A stretch of DNA of 64,000 nt from Mucilaginibacter agri (GCF_009928685.1 NZ_WWEO01000045.1:248001-312000), one strand, 5' to 3'; numbered from the stretch's first letter, positions 1 through 8,561 are shown. Notes: generated by a model not told the origin, from the letters alone. A program made the numbers and translations.

Positions 1-92
1 ACGTAATAAAATAAATGGCTGACTTAAAGCCAAAACATGATTTTGTATAGACGCTGCAATACCATAATTATTCCGAACTTTGTTGCAACGAT

Positions 93-1463
93 ATGAACTA
101 TACTACCGACGATACCATAGTGGCCTTAGCCACGCCGAATGGAATAGGGGCAATTGGCGTTATTCGCCTTTCGGGACCTGATGCCGTGCAGATAACCCAA
201 AAAGTTTTTAAGGGTAAGGATCTTACCAAACAGGCTTCGCATACCATACACTTTGGCCATATTGTAGATGGTGACGTTATTTTAGATGAAGTATTGGCAT
301 CTTTATTCATCGCACCAAAATCATATACACGTGAAAACGTTGTGGAGATCTCGTGTCACGGATCGGCATACATTATCGAGTCGGTTATTAAACTATTAGT
401 AAAAAGCGGAGCCCGTCCTGCACAACCAGGTGAGTTTACGTTGAGAGCCTTTCTTAACGGGCAGATGGATCTTTCGCAGGCCGAGGCCGTTGCCGATTTG
501 ATCGCCGCTAATTCGAAGTCCTCACAGCAGGCTGCTATGAATCAGCTAAGAGGCGGCTTTAGCAATCAATTAAAAGGCTTACGCGAACAATTGGTGAATT
601 TTGCTTCGCTGATCGAACTCGAACTAGATTTTTCTGAAGAAGATGTAGAGTTTGCTAACCGCGATCAGCTGAAACAATTGGTAGTAAATATTCTCACCAT
701 CTTAAGTAAATTAATCCAGTCGTTCGAATTGGGTAATGCCATTAAGCAGGGCATTAATACCGTTATCGCCGGTCGCCCGAATGCAGGTAAATCGACCTTG
801 CTAAACGCACTGCTTAACGAGGAGCGTGCCATTGTAAGCGATATAGCCGGTACTACGCGCGATACCATCGAGGAGATCTTAAACATTAACGGTGTAAACT
901 TTCGCTTAACAGATACTGCTGGTATTCGCGAAGCTACTGACACCATCGAGGCCATCGGTGTACAAAAAGCCTACGAGAAGATTAATCAATCGGCGATATT
1001 GATCTACGTGTTTGACGCTGTGCAAACTTCATTAGAGGATTTAAATGCCGATTTAGAAAGCCTACAACGCCCGGACTTTCCGATGCTGGTTGTAGCTAAT
1101 AAGATCGACCTCCTGAGCGAAGAACAATCTGAAAACATCCCGCACTCTGAAAATATGCTGAAGGTTTCTGCCAAGCAAAAACAGCACATAGAAGAGTTAA
1201 AGCATAAAATTTACCATACGGCCATTAAAGGTCAACTAGGCGGCGACGAAACGCTGGTAACTAATGTTCGCCACCTGCAGGCGCTTCAAAAAACCGAAGA
1301 CGCCTTAAGTAAAGTATTGGAAGGTATAGATAACCCCATTACGTCTGATTTTCTCGCTACAGATATTAAACAAGCGCTACACTACCTGGGCGAAATAACC
1401 GGTACTGTAACTACCGACGATTTGCTCGAGAATATATTTTCGAAGTTCTGTATCGGCAAGTAA
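93..1463 (+). CDS. mnmE: tRNA uridine-5-carboxymethylaminomethyl modification GTPase MnmE
   Basis: MnmE works with MnmG to modify the wobble uridine (U34) of certain tRNAs in the cytoplasm. The 456-residue protein has the usual length. Its N-terminal tetrahydrofolate-binding domain covers about residues 1-120. The helical domain is interrupted by a Ras-like G domain: P-loop near residue 226 (GRPNAGKS), DTAG near 273 and NKID near 336. It ends in the conserved C-I-G-K tail with Cys453. The start ATG gives the conserved N-terminus that begins with the DTIVALATP segment. It stands alone; the next gene is 163 nt downstream on the same strand. Confidence 0.97.
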   Translation: MNYTTDDTIVALATPNGIGAIGVIRLSGPDAVQITQKVFKGKDLTKQASHTIHFGHIVDGDVILDEVLASLFIAPKSYTRENVVEISCHGSAYIIESVIKLLVKSGARPAQPGEFTLRAFLNGQMDLSQAEAVADLIAANSKSSQQAAMNQLRGGFSNQLKGLREQLVNFASLIELELDFSEEDVEFANRDQLKQLVVNILTILSKLIQSFELGNAIKQGINTVIAGRPNAGKSTLLNALLNEERAIVSDIAGTTRDTIEEILNINGVNFRLTDTAGIREATDTIEAIGVQKAYEKINQSAILIYVFDAVQTSLEDLNADLESLQRPDFPMLVVANKIDLLSEEQSENIPHSENMLKVSAKQKQHIEELKHKIYHTAIKGQLGGDETLVTNVRHLQALQKTEDALSKVLEGIDNPITSDFLATDIKQALHYLGEITGTVTTDDLLENIFSKFCIGK

Positions 1464-1626
1464 CCTATTTGCATTTAGATGGCCGATATTTAAAAACCTT
1501 ATAACTTCTGCAATTATTTTAATCCATAAAAAAAGTTTATAATAGTAACTTATACCAATGCCTAAACGGCTGTTTTAGAAACAGCCTGCAAACTCTCGCT
1601 ATATCAAACCAAAACATATAGTTAGC

Positions 1627-2772
1627 ATGGAAAATGTTACTGTTTTTATCAAAACCCTTATACTATTTCTCATAGTTTCCATTAGCGCCGTAGCACAACA
1701 AAATCGTTTGCCGGACTGGGCGTTTGGAGGGTTTAAAAGACCCGCCAATATTAATCCGATCATTTCTCCGGATAGTACTTCTCAGTTTGTCGATCCGGTT
1801 TTAAATCAAACTGTGCGCTGGGAATCTAACGATACGTTTAACCCGGCGGCTGCACTGATTAATGGCAAAATAGCGGTCTTATATCGTGCAGAAGATAAAT
1901 CTGGTGTAGGGATCGGTTTCCGCACCTCACGACTGGGATATGCATCGAGCTCAGATGGTTTACATTTTAAGCGAAACCATACGCCTGTGTTCTATCCTGC
2001 TAATGACAGTCAGAAAAAGTATGAATGGCCTGGTGGTTGTGAAGATCCTAGGATAGCAGTTACCACTAACGGAACATATGTTGTCTTTTACACCCAATGG
2101 AATCGTGAAGTGCCACGGCTTGGTGTAGCTACCTCAAAGGACCTGAAACACTGGACCAAGCATGGCCCAATATTCGAGGATGCCTACAATGGCAAATTCT
2201 TAAACATTCCGCATAAATCTGCATCGATATTAACAAAGGTGGTAAAGGGCAGGCAGGTGGTTACCAAAATAAATGGCAAGTACTGGATGTACTGGGGGGA
2301 ATTACACGTGTATGCAGCAACCTCTGACAACTTGGTAAACTGGAAACCTCTCATTAATGCAGATGGCTCGCTTAAAGAGTTGATTTCGCCAAGAAAGGGG
2401 TATTTTGATAGTGAATTAACCGAGTGCGGCCCTCCTGCAATATGGACGAATAAGGGGATAGTCCTTTTTTATAATGGCAAAAACAAGGCGGGAGAAGAAG
2501 GCGATAAGCGTTTTAATGGGAACTCTTATTGCGCCGGCCAGGCGTTGTTTGATAAAAATGATCCATCAAAACCAATAACCCGCCTCGATGTGCCGTTTTT
2601 GCGGCCGATGGAAGCATTCGAAAAAAGCGGACAGTATATCAATGGAACAGTATTTATAGAAGGGATGGTATTTTTCCATAAGAAGTGGTTTCTTTATTAT
2701 GGATGTGCAGATTCCAGAGTTGCTGTGGCCATATATGATCCGGCTCACCCTGCATTTCCAGATCCGTTTTAA
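1627..2772 (+). CDS. secreted GH130-family glycosidase (mannoside-active)
   Basis: Five-bladed beta-propeller enzyme of glycoside hydrolase family 130, whose members phosphorolyse or hydrolyse beta-mannosides. Visible family marks are NPAA and LYRAED near residues 73-88, GGCEDPR near 137-143 (the Asp is the expected general acid) and GCADSRVAVA near 359-368. Residues 1-23 form a signal peptide ending SAVAQ, so it acts outside the cytoplasm. Phosphorylases need cytosolic phosphate, so I infer a hydrolase rather than a phosphorylase. The 5' region holds a perfect 8-bp hairpin (1568-1575 with 1579-1586, loop TAG). No SusC/SusD genes are nearby. Exact substrate is unknown. Confidence 0.85.
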   Translation: MENVTVFIKTLILFLIVSISAVAQQNRLPDWAFGGFKRPANINPIISPDSTSQFVDPVLNQTVRWESNDTFNPAAALINGKIAVLYRAEDKSGVGIGFRTSRLGYASSSDGLHFKRNHTPVFYPANDSQKKYEWPGGCEDPRIAVTTNGTYVVFYTQWNREVPRLGVATSKDLKHWTKHGPIFEDAYNGKFLNIPHKSASILTKVVKGRQVVTKINGKYWMYWGELHVYAATSDNLVNWKPLINADGSLKELISPRKGYFDSELTECGPPAIWTNKGIVLFYNGKNKAGEEGDKRFNGNSYCAGQALFDKNDPSKPITRLDVPFLRPMEAFEKSGQYINGTVFIEGMVFFHKKWFLYYGCADSRVAVAIYDPAHPAFPDPF

Positions 2773-2817
2773 AATCAAAAAGCCTGTAATATTTACTACT
2801 ACAGGCTTTTTGATTTT
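2771..2817. terminator. bidirectional terminator between GH130 gene and tRNA-Ser
   Basis: A perfect 18-bp stem (2771-2788 with 2800-2817) surrounds an 11-nt loop. Both arms carry A/T runs, so it can terminate transcription from either side. The left arm overlaps the GH130 stop codon. Confidence 0.9.
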
Positions 2818-2820
2818 AAG

Positions 2821-2907
2821 CGGAGAGTTAGGGATTCGAACCCCAGGAACCTTTCACAGTTCAACAGTTTTCAAGACTGCCGCAATCGACCACTCTGCCA
2901 ACTCTCC
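2821..2907 (-). tRNA. tRNA-Ser (anticodon UGA)
   Basis: On the minus strand the acceptor stem GGAGAGU pairs with ACUCUCC, followed by discriminator G at 2821. The anticodon loop reads CUUGAAA, giving anticodon UGA, and the T arm contains GGUUCGAAUCC. A long variable arm of serine type lies between them. CCA is not encoded. The length is 87 nt. No integrase or attachment repeat is seen beside it. Confidence 0.96.
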
Positions 2908-2989
2908 GGGGACAAAAGTACAAATCCGGAGCGGATTGACAAATTTGATTTTAACTTTTTTTTAACACAAATAAAATACTGACAGTCAA

Positions 2990-3976
2990 TTATTTATGCT
3001 GGTTAATTCCCTTTTGGTTACTTTTAAATGTATTGAAACGCGGCTTGCTGATCTTAATATTCCGCTTAGAAAGGTCGATGCTGGCGTTAAGTTCAAAGCC
3101 AATCAGGATGATCAGCGAGTTTAAATAGAGCCAAATCATAATCACGATCAATGTACCGATCGAACCGTAAATTTTGTTGTACGCTGAGAAATTATTGATG
3201 TAATAACTGAACCCTAAAGAGGTAAACACAGCCAATGCGGTGGCTAATATCGCACCTGGACTGATAAACTTCCACCGGGTTTGTTTGTGGGCCGGGCCGT
3301 AGCGGTAAAGCAGCGCAACGGTAAAAAAGAAGATCACAATTACTATCAGCCATCGGCCTAAAAAAATAAGGTAAGTCCAGAACGAGCCATTGGTGTCTAT
3401 TTTAGATTGCAGCACGTTTACAACGGCTTGGCCAACTATCAATATAATAATGGCAAGAAACAACGATATACTGATCACTACCGTTAAAATTAGGGCTATC
3501 CAGCGCTTTCTAACCCATGTGCGTGTCTCTACTGTTAATGTAGACTTGTTGAAAGCCTGCATCAGCTTATAAACCCCGTTTGTTGCAAAGAAAAGGGCTG
3601 TTGCAAAACCAACGGATAACAACTTGCCATTTTGGTTTTTAATGATGTCTTTGATAGTGCTCTCGAATGCCAAATAGGCGTTGGTAGGTAATATTACCTC
3701 TATAAGTTTTAACAGCGTATCTTGAAAATGCGGAACAGGTATATAGGGGATAAGCGTGAACAAAAAGATAATGCCCGGAAAAAAAGCCAACATAAAAGTA
3801 TATGCAAGCGAGGTTGCCTTATTAACCAACGACTCTTGCTGAATCTCTTTGAAAAAGAAAACGGCAACCGTATGCAGGGGCAAGGGCCTGAAACCGGGAA
3901 GGTATATCACCTTAGTCCAGTCAACCAGGTACTGATAAAATTTAAAACGGCTTAAAAAACGGTGTAACCATTTCAT
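2990..3976 (-). CDS. YihY/BrkB family inner membrane protein
   Basis: A polytopic membrane protein of 328 residues. It shows the YihY core: a first long hydrophobic segment near residues 55-78 after the EIQQESLVNKATSLAYT stretch, then about five more membrane segments. The family was once called RNase BN, but that activity belongs to RNase Z, so the function is unknown; transport has been proposed. It is the last gene of the minus-strand envelope operon, 11 nt after the thioesterase gene. The hydrophilic basic C-terminus (about 40 residues) is typical of Bacteroidota members. Confidence 0.88.
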   Translation of the reverse strand: MKWLHRFLSRFKFYQYLVDWTKVIYLPGFRPLPLHTVAVFFFKEIQQESLVNKATSLAYTFMLAFFPGIIFLFTLIPYIPVPHFQDTLLKLIEVILPTNAYLAFESTIKDIIKNQNGKLLSVGFATALFFATNGVYKLMQAFNKSTLTVETRTWVRKRWIALILTVVISISLFLAIIILIVGQAVVNVLQSKIDTNGSFWTYLIFLGRWLIVIVIFFFTVALLYRYGPAHKQTRWKFISPGAILATALAVFTSLGFSYYINNFSAYNKIYGSIGTLIVIMIWLYLNSLIILIGFELNASIDLSKRNIKISKPRFNTFKSNQKGINQHK

Positions 3977-3987
3977 TTAAGTCAAAC

Positions 3988-4395
3988 TTACTCAAAAAAA
4001 TGCTTCAAAGCATCCAGAAACTCTTGTGATGGTAAGCATGGGCGACCGGTAGTCATGTTTACAAATGCCAGCAGGGTTTCGCCCACATGTATCAGAACAT
4101 CAGCTTCGTTATAGAGCTCGTAGGTGAAGTGGATTTTTACCCCGGGCATCTTGTGCATAATTACCTTAACGCTAATCAGCTCGTCATAGCGGGCAGGTTT
4201 AATGTATTTACATTTGAGCTCCAGCACCGGCATCATGATACCCGAAGCCTCCATAGATGCATAAGTCAAGCCTAGGCTGCGCAGCATTTCTACACGGCCA
4301 ACTTCAAAAAACTCGGCGTAATTACCATAGTACATGTAGCCCATCTGGTCAGTTTCGCCATAACGGACGCGTATTTTAGTTGTATGGGTAAACAT
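3988..4395 (-). CDS. acyl-CoA thioesterase, hotdog fold (YbgC type)
   Basis: A 135-residue single hotdog domain of the 4-hydroxybenzoyl-CoA thioesterase/YbgC family. The N-terminal signature is RYGETDQMGYMYYGNY, with the likely catalytic Asp at residue 16, followed by the long helix FFEVGRVEMLRSLG. It should hydrolyse an acyl-CoA thioester in the cytoplasm; the chain specificity cannot be read from sequence. Its first base overlaps the last base of the mltG frame, so the two are translated from one mRNA. Confidence 0.9.
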   Translation of the reverse strand: MFTHTTKIRVRYGETDQMGYMYYGNYAEFFEVGRVEMLRSLGLTYASMEASGIMMPVLELKCKYIKPARYDELISVKVIMHKMPGVKIHFTYELYNEADVLIHVGETLLAFVNMTTGRPCLPSQEFLDALKHFFE

Positions 4396-5447
4396 CAGCG
4401 CTTAATGTTTCTTGCGTCTAAAGCCTGTTGAAAGCGACGTGCGTTAGCTCTGTGATCAGCTTCGTTGGTAGCATAGTTATGATAGCCGGAAAAATCTTCT
4501 TTTGCACACATATACAAATAGTTATGTTTTTCATGGTTAAGTACTGCTTTAACCGCGGCAACAGATGGCATCATCACTGGGCCGGGCGGCAAACCAGTAT
4601 GTACATAGGTGTTGTAGGGCGATGGATTAACCAAATATTTATTCAATACGCGTTTTATAGTAAAGTCGCCTGTCGCAAAAATAACGGTCGGATCGGCTTG
4701 TAATTTCATCCCTTTGTTAAGGCGATTAAGATATAGGCCAGCTATGCGTGGCATCTCATCATCGTGCAATGCTTCGGCATCAACTATAGAAGCTAAGATC
4801 GATACCTGAACAGGGGTGAGGTTAATGGCTGCTGCCTGTTGCTTACGCGCGGGCGTCCAGAATTTTTCGTAATTGGCATACATGCGATTGAAAAACTTCT
4901 CTGGCGATGTATTCCAATACATCTGATAGCTGTTTGGCAAAAACATGGTGTACACATCTTCGGTAGTGAAACCAAATTTCTGCACATATTCGGTCGAGTC
5001 TAACAAACGCAATATTGATAACGAATCTGGCTCGATCTTTTTGGCAATAAAGCCAGCAAACTGAGTTTTTAAACGCAAGTTGTGGAACGACACGGTAACC
5101 GGCTCCTGAGTGCCCGACGCCAGCATGTTGATGAGGCGACGGTTGCTCATACCCGAATGTAAATGGTACCTGCCCGGTTTAACCCGGGTAGTATAATTCA
5201 TGTTTTGGGCCGCCCAGTTAAAGGTGGTAGTATCCTTAACAATTTCTTTAGTGCGGATGCTGTCATAAACATCTTTATAGGTTGCACCTGTGTGGATATA
5301 TAAATATTCCTGTTTATCAGTTACGTTAGGGCCAAAATAACGCAGGTAGTAAAATACTCCCGTGCCTGCAAGGGCCAATATGATAATGACCACCAATGCA
5401 ATGATGAATTTTTTGAATGTTCCGCCTTTTGGTTGGTTCTCAGACAT
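4395..5447 (-). CDS. mltG: endolytic murein transglycosylase MltG
   Basis: MltG cleaves nascent peptidoglycan glycan strands and is thought to release or terminate them during elongation. The 350-residue protein has one N-terminal membrane anchor (about 13-35) and a periplasmic YceG-like domain. Conserved pieces include LPNSYQMYWNTSPEKF, ILASIVDAEAL near residue 220, and GLPPGPVMMPS. The active-site stretch reads D-A-E, where many homologues have E-x-E, so which acid is catalytic would need a structure. It lies 6 nt after the rhodanese gene in the envelope operon. Confidence 0.95.
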   Translation of the reverse strand: MSENQPKGGTFKKFIIALVVIIILALAGTGVFYYLRYFGPNVTDKQEYLYIHTGATYKDVYDSIRTKEIVKDTTTFNWAAQNMNYTTRVKPGRYHLHSGMSNRRLINMLASGTQEPVTVSFHNLRLKTQFAGFIAKKIEPDSLSILRLLDSTEYVQKFGFTTEDVYTMFLPNSYQMYWNTSPEKFFNRMYANYEKFWTPARKQQAAAINLTPVQVSILASIVDAEALHDDEMPRIAGLYLNRLNKGMKLQADPTVIFATGDFTIKRVLNKYLVNPSPYNTYVHTGLPPGPVMMPSVAAVKAVLNHEKHNYLYMCAKEDFSGYHNYATNEADHRANARRFQQALDARNIKR

Positions 5448-5453
5448 ATGTTT

Positions 5454-5768
5454 TTAAATAGATTGAAGCTTTTCTATTGCCAGCAAACCACCTGTAAGGT
5501 TCCTGACATTTTGATAACCATTTTCTTCGAGAATTGATTTAGCTGTTTCGCTGCGCAAACCTGCACTGCATATAACTATAATTTCATCGTTATATTGCCA
5601 CGGCAGGTTATTGAGGTTTTCCTTAAGCTTATTTACAGGAATATTTAACCCGCCAATGTTGTGGGTATGATATTCTATATTTTCGCGCACATCGAGCAAA
5701 TTAAGCGCTTCGTTGTGGTTTAAACGTTGCTTAATTTCTCTGGCATTAATATCACTGCTGTGGCTCAT
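5454..5768 (-). CDS. single-domain rhodanese-like protein
   Basis: A 104-residue cytoplasmic rhodanese domain. It has the LDVREN entry motif and the active-site loop VICSAGLRS with Cys67. Such proteins carry a persulfide and pass sulfur to acceptors; the partner here is unknown. The reading frame starts inside the end of the PASTA gene (17-nt overlap), which implies translational coupling. Its place between PASTA and MltG genes is probably co-transcription rather than a direct role in the wall. Confidence 0.9.
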   Translation of the reverse strand: MSHSSDINAREIKQRLNHNEALNLLDVRENIEYHTHNIGGLNIPVNKLKENLNNLPWQYNDEIIVICSAGLRSETAKSILEENGYQNVRNLTGGLLAIEKLQSI

Positions 5769-6540
5769 CGGTTTTCTTGCCTTGCGAAACGGTTAAGTTA
5801 ATGCGTGTCCCTATACTGGTTTTGCTTAAAGAGTCTGTTTTCATTGGCGATTGAGCTGTTACAATAACATTGGTTGAGTCGGTAATAGCGCCCGAGTACA
5901 TAATAGTACCAATAGTTAAGCCAGCACCTTTAATAGCAAATTTGGCGGCATCCAGATCAAGGTTTATTAACTCTGGAATATCAACTTCGCTTGCGCCTCC
6001 GCCATCGCCCAATACCAAATCAACTTTAGAGCCTTTTGGTAGCTTGGTGCCTGGTTTAATAACCTGCCCGCCGAAACGGATTTCCAATACGCGGTCGCGC
6101 GCTATGTCAGAACGATAGGTAGTGTCACCGATCTTAATCCCGAAATTGGAAAGAGTGGCTTCTGCCTCACGGAAAGTACTCTGCTCTACATCGGGCAAGG
6201 CAATATTAGGCGCCAGTTTAGTTACTACCGTTAAATAGATAGTACGATTTTCTTTAACATTAGTTCCCGCATCGGGGTCTTGTTCAATAACAGTTCCCGG
6301 ATCATGGTCGAGCACGTAAACAGAATCTACCTGATATTTGAAACCTTGTTGCTCCAGTAAAGCAGCAGCACGGTCTATGTTCATTCCTTTTAATTGCGGT
6401 ACTGGCACACCTTCACCATGGCGGGTGTAGTAGCCTAATGAAAAATATGCCACCAACAATACAAACACAACTGTGCCTATGGCTGCAAGGAAATTATTAC
6501 GAAAGCTTTTGGTTTTTAAGTAAGTCCAGAATTTACTCAT
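5752..6540 (-). CDS. membrane-anchored protein with three PASTA domains
   Basis: A 262-residue protein with a short basic cytoplasmic end, one membrane segment (about 17-36) and three extracytoplasmic PASTA domains (about 46-112, 115-185 and 190-258). PASTA domains bind peptidoglycan fragments or lipid II. Unlike Gram-positive PASTA proteins there is no kinase or penicillin-binding domain. It is first in the operon with rhodanese, mltG, thioesterase and yihY, and ddl lies nearby on the other strand. A role in sensing or scaffolding wall synthesis is an inference. Confidence 0.92.
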   Translation of the reverse strand: MSKFWTYLKTKSFRNNFLAAIGTVVFVLLVAYFSLGYYTRHGEGVPVPQLKGMNIDRAAALLEQQGFKYQVDSVYVLDHDPGTVIEQDPDAGTNVKENRTIYLTVVTKLAPNIALPDVEQSTFREAEATLSNFGIKIGDTTYRSDIARDRVLEIRFGGQVIKPGTKLPKGSKVDLVLGDGGGASEVDIPELINLDLDAAKFAIKGAGLTIGTIMYSGAITDSTNVIVTAQSPMKTDSLSKTSIGTRINLTVSQGKKTDEPQQ

Positions 6541-6626
6541 TTGTAGTTATTGATCAGAATTTACGTCCTGAATTAAGCAATCAAACATAACTATTATTTT
6601 CTAAATCAGAACTCGAAATTTGGAAG

Positions 6627-6645
6627 TGCCCTGGTTTCCAGGGCA
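6627..6645 (+). other. short GC-rich hairpin in a divergent promoter region
   Basis: TGCCCTGG pairs perfectly with CCAGGGCA around a three-base TTT loop, followed by TGTTTTTG. It has the shape of a plus-strand terminator but no plus-strand gene ends before it, since the PASTA gene (minus) and HAD gene (plus) diverge here. It could be an attenuator in the HAD gene leader or a protein-binding site. Confidence 0.4.
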
Positions 6646-6725
6646 TGTTTTTGCGAAACGATAATAACGTATATCCGAAACAAATAGCTTATCCGAGCTG
6701 AAAAAATAATAGCTTTGGTTAACCT

Positions 6726-7388
6726 ATGAAGTTAAAAGCAATAATATTTGACCTGGATGGCACTATCGCCGATACATTGCCACTCTGCATCGCTGCATTT
6801 AAAAAAAGTATAGAACCCTTACTAGGCAAATCGCTCAGTGAAGAACAAATTATTGCGACGTTCGGTCCATCAGAAGAAGGAACCATCCGCAAGCTCATTC
6901 CACAGTATGAAGCTCAAGGAGTTAGTGATTACCTTGTTCATTACGAAAACCTGCATGGCACCTGTCCGGATGTTTTTCCTGGTATTAAGGAGCTGCTGGA
7001 GTTACTGCATCAAAAAGGCATTCAACTAGCAATGGTAACCGGGAAAGGCACCCACAGTACGCGTATTTCGCTTAAGCAATTTGGTGTCGAAAGCTATTTT
7101 GAAGTGTTGGAAACCGGTTCGCCCGAAGGCCCCAATAAGGTTAATGGTATTCGTAAAGTATTGAAGCGATTAAATGTTGATGCAAAAGAGAGCCTATATA
7201 TTGGTGATGCGCCAAGCGATATTAAGTATTGCAAGGAATTAGGCGTTCCGATAGCCGCCGCGGCCTGGGCGAGCACAACGAATGCCGATGAATTGATACC
7301 CTTACAGCCGGAATATATTTTTTATTACGTTGAAGATTTTAAAGAATGGATAGCCACAGTGTTGGACAGTGGCGAGTTTGGAGGCTAG
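6726..7388 (+). CDS. HAD-superfamily phosphatase, phosphoglycolate phosphatase-like
   Basis: A 220-residue HAD hydrolase with an alpha-helical cap. Motif I is FDLDGTIADT (nucleophile Asp9, acid/base Asp11), motif II is MVTGKG, and motif IV is IGDAPSDIKYC. This is the arrangement of Gph/PGP-type phosphatases such as phosphoglycolate phosphatase and pyrophosphatase PpaX. The substrate cannot be fixed from sequence. It is transcribed away from the PASTA operon and toward ddl, 81 nt upstream of it. Confidence 0.87.
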   Translation: MKLKAIIFDLDGTIADTLPLCIAAFKKSIEPLLGKSLSEEQIIATFGPSEEGTIRKLIPQYEAQGVSDYLVHYENLHGTCPDVFPGIKELLELLHQKGIQLAMVTGKGTHSTRISLKQFGVESYFEVLETGSPEGPNKVNGIRKVLKRLNVDAKESLYIGDAPSDIKYCKELGVPIAAAAWASTTNADELIPLQPEYIFYYVEDFKEWIATVLDSGEFGG

Positions 7389-7455
7389 GCTAATTTAACT
7401 TCTACACAGCTTTTGCCGCATAAAATTTAGCCTCACAGTTTATTATAGTATATAT

Positions 7456-7463
7456 TATATTTG
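7456..7463 (+). promoter_or_regulatory. Bacteroidota -7 promoter element before ddl
   Basis: TATATTTG matches TAnnTTTG exactly and ends 6 nt before the ddl ATG. With the usual spacing, transcription would start at or beside the start codon, giving a leaderless message. No clear -33 TTG element was found. Confidence 0.5.
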
Positions 7464-7469
7464 GCCATT

Positions 7470-8462
7470 ATGTCGAAAAAAAACATCGCCCTGGTAGCCG
7501 GTGGATATTCCGGTGAATACGAGGTATCTATTAATAGCGCCAACAATATAGCAGCCAATTTGCCTGCAGAGCAATTTAATGTTTACAAGATCCTGATCAA
7601 TCGCGATAGCTGGTTCCACGAAGCGGCCACTGGGAAAGTCGAAGTTGATAAAAATGATTTCAGCATTACCGTTGATGGCAGCAAGATCAATTTCGATGCT
7701 GCATTTATCACTGTACACGGTACACCTGGTGAAGACGGGAAGCTGCAAGGCTATTTTGATATGCTGGGCTTACCATATAATACTTGCGATGCGGCAACAT
7801 CGGCTTTAACCATGAATAAGGCACATACTAAAAGCATCGTACATGGCATTAAACACCTTAACGTTGCCAAATCGTTGCAGTTATTTAAAAAAGACATGCA
7901 CGATGTAGGTACTATTACCGCTTCTTTGAAATTTCCTTTATTTATCAAACCTAATAACGGCGGTAGCAGCGTAGGCATGAGTAAAGTGCACAATGCAGCC
8001 GAGCTTCCGCATGCATTAGATAAAGCCTTTAAAGAAGACAGCCAAATATTGGTTGAAGAATTTATAAAAGGTCGTGAATTCAGTATTGGTATCGCGCGGC
8101 TTAACCATCATTTAAAGGTGTTACCTGCTACAGAGATCATTAGCTCGAAAGAGTTTTTTGATTACGAGGCCAAATATACCCCAGGTGTATCCGAAGAAAT
8201 TACACCGGCCAACCTTACCGCCGAACAAAACGAACGTATATCAGAGGTTGTTGCCGAAGCTTACCTGCGGCTAAACTGTAAAGGCATGACCCGCATAGAT
8301 TTTATTTTGCAGGAGGAGACAGATGATTTTTACTTCATCGAGATCAATACCACACCAGGCCAGTCTGCCGCGAGTTTGATACCGCAACAGGTACGCGCCG
8401 CCGGAATGGATGTCCAGCAATTCTATACAGATATTATTAACGGCGCGTCGACAAGCGCTTAA
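7470..8462 (+). CDS. ddl: D-alanine--D-alanine ligase
   Basis: ATP-grasp ligase that joins two D-alanines for the peptidoglycan precursor. The N-terminal loop VAGGYSGEYEVS, the FIKPNNGGSSVGMS ATP-binding stretch, the VEEFIKGREFS segment and the EINTTPGQSAASLIP C-terminal signature are all present. I use the ATG at 7470 (330 residues), giving MSKKNIALVAGG. A TTG three codons upstream lies inside the promoter motif and is unlikely. It is followed by a strong palindromic terminator. Confidence 0.97.
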   Translation: MSKKNIALVAGGYSGEYEVSINSANNIAANLPAEQFNVYKILINRDSWFHEAATGKVEVDKNDFSITVDGSKINFDAAFITVHGTPGEDGKLQGYFDMLGLPYNTCDAATSALTMNKAHTKSIVHGIKHLNVAKSLQLFKKDMHDVGTITASLKFPLFIKPNNGGSSVGMSKVHNAAELPHALDKAFKEDSQILVEEFIKGREFSIGIARLNHHLKVLPATEIISSKEFFDYEAKYTPGVSEEITPANLTAEQNERISEVVAEAYLRLNCKGMTRIDFILQEETDDFYFIEINTTPGQSAASLIPQQVRAAGMDVQQFYTDIINGASTSA

Positions 8463-8468
8463 CCGATT

Positions 8469-8504
8469 AGTAAAAGAGACACAAGGTATTGTGTCTCTTT
8501 TACT
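8469..8504. terminator. palindromic terminator / GAGACACAA repeat, copy 1
   Basis: A perfect 16-bp stem (8469-8484 with 8489-8504) with a GGTA loop and A/T tails after ddl. The core AGAGACACAA...TTGTGTCTCT is shared with copies at 8526-8545 and 10334-10357, so this terminator belongs to a dispersed repeat family. Confidence 0.8.
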
Positions 8505-8525
8505 TTATGCCTTTTCTGTAACAAC

Positions 8526-8545
8526 ACACAAGATATTGTGTCTCT
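8526..8545. repeat. GAGACACAA palindrome, copy 2 (half degenerate)
   Basis: ACACAA-GATA-TTGTGT forms a 6-bp stem. The right arm continues as CTCTAC as in the other copies, while the left arm has lost the GAGAC part. It lies 17 nt before the ATG of the ABC ATPase gene. Confidence 0.65.
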
Positions 8546-8561
8546 ACGTAGAATTACTTTC

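Noticed and set aside
2821..2907. tRNA-Ser as an attachment site of a genomic island
   Set aside because: No integrase, no repeated tRNA end and no change in gene character are visible next to it.
2699..2965. Plus-strand frame spanning GH130 end, terminator and tRNA
   Set aside because: It crosses a tRNA gene and a strong hairpin; it is a shadow.
7461..7469. TTG start for ddl three codons upstream
   Set aside because: It lies inside the TATATTTG promoter motif; the ATG at 7470 gives the conserved N-terminus.
8538..8561. GTG start for the ABC ATPase
   Set aside because: It lies in the GAGACACAA repeat; the ATG at 8562 fits the family better.
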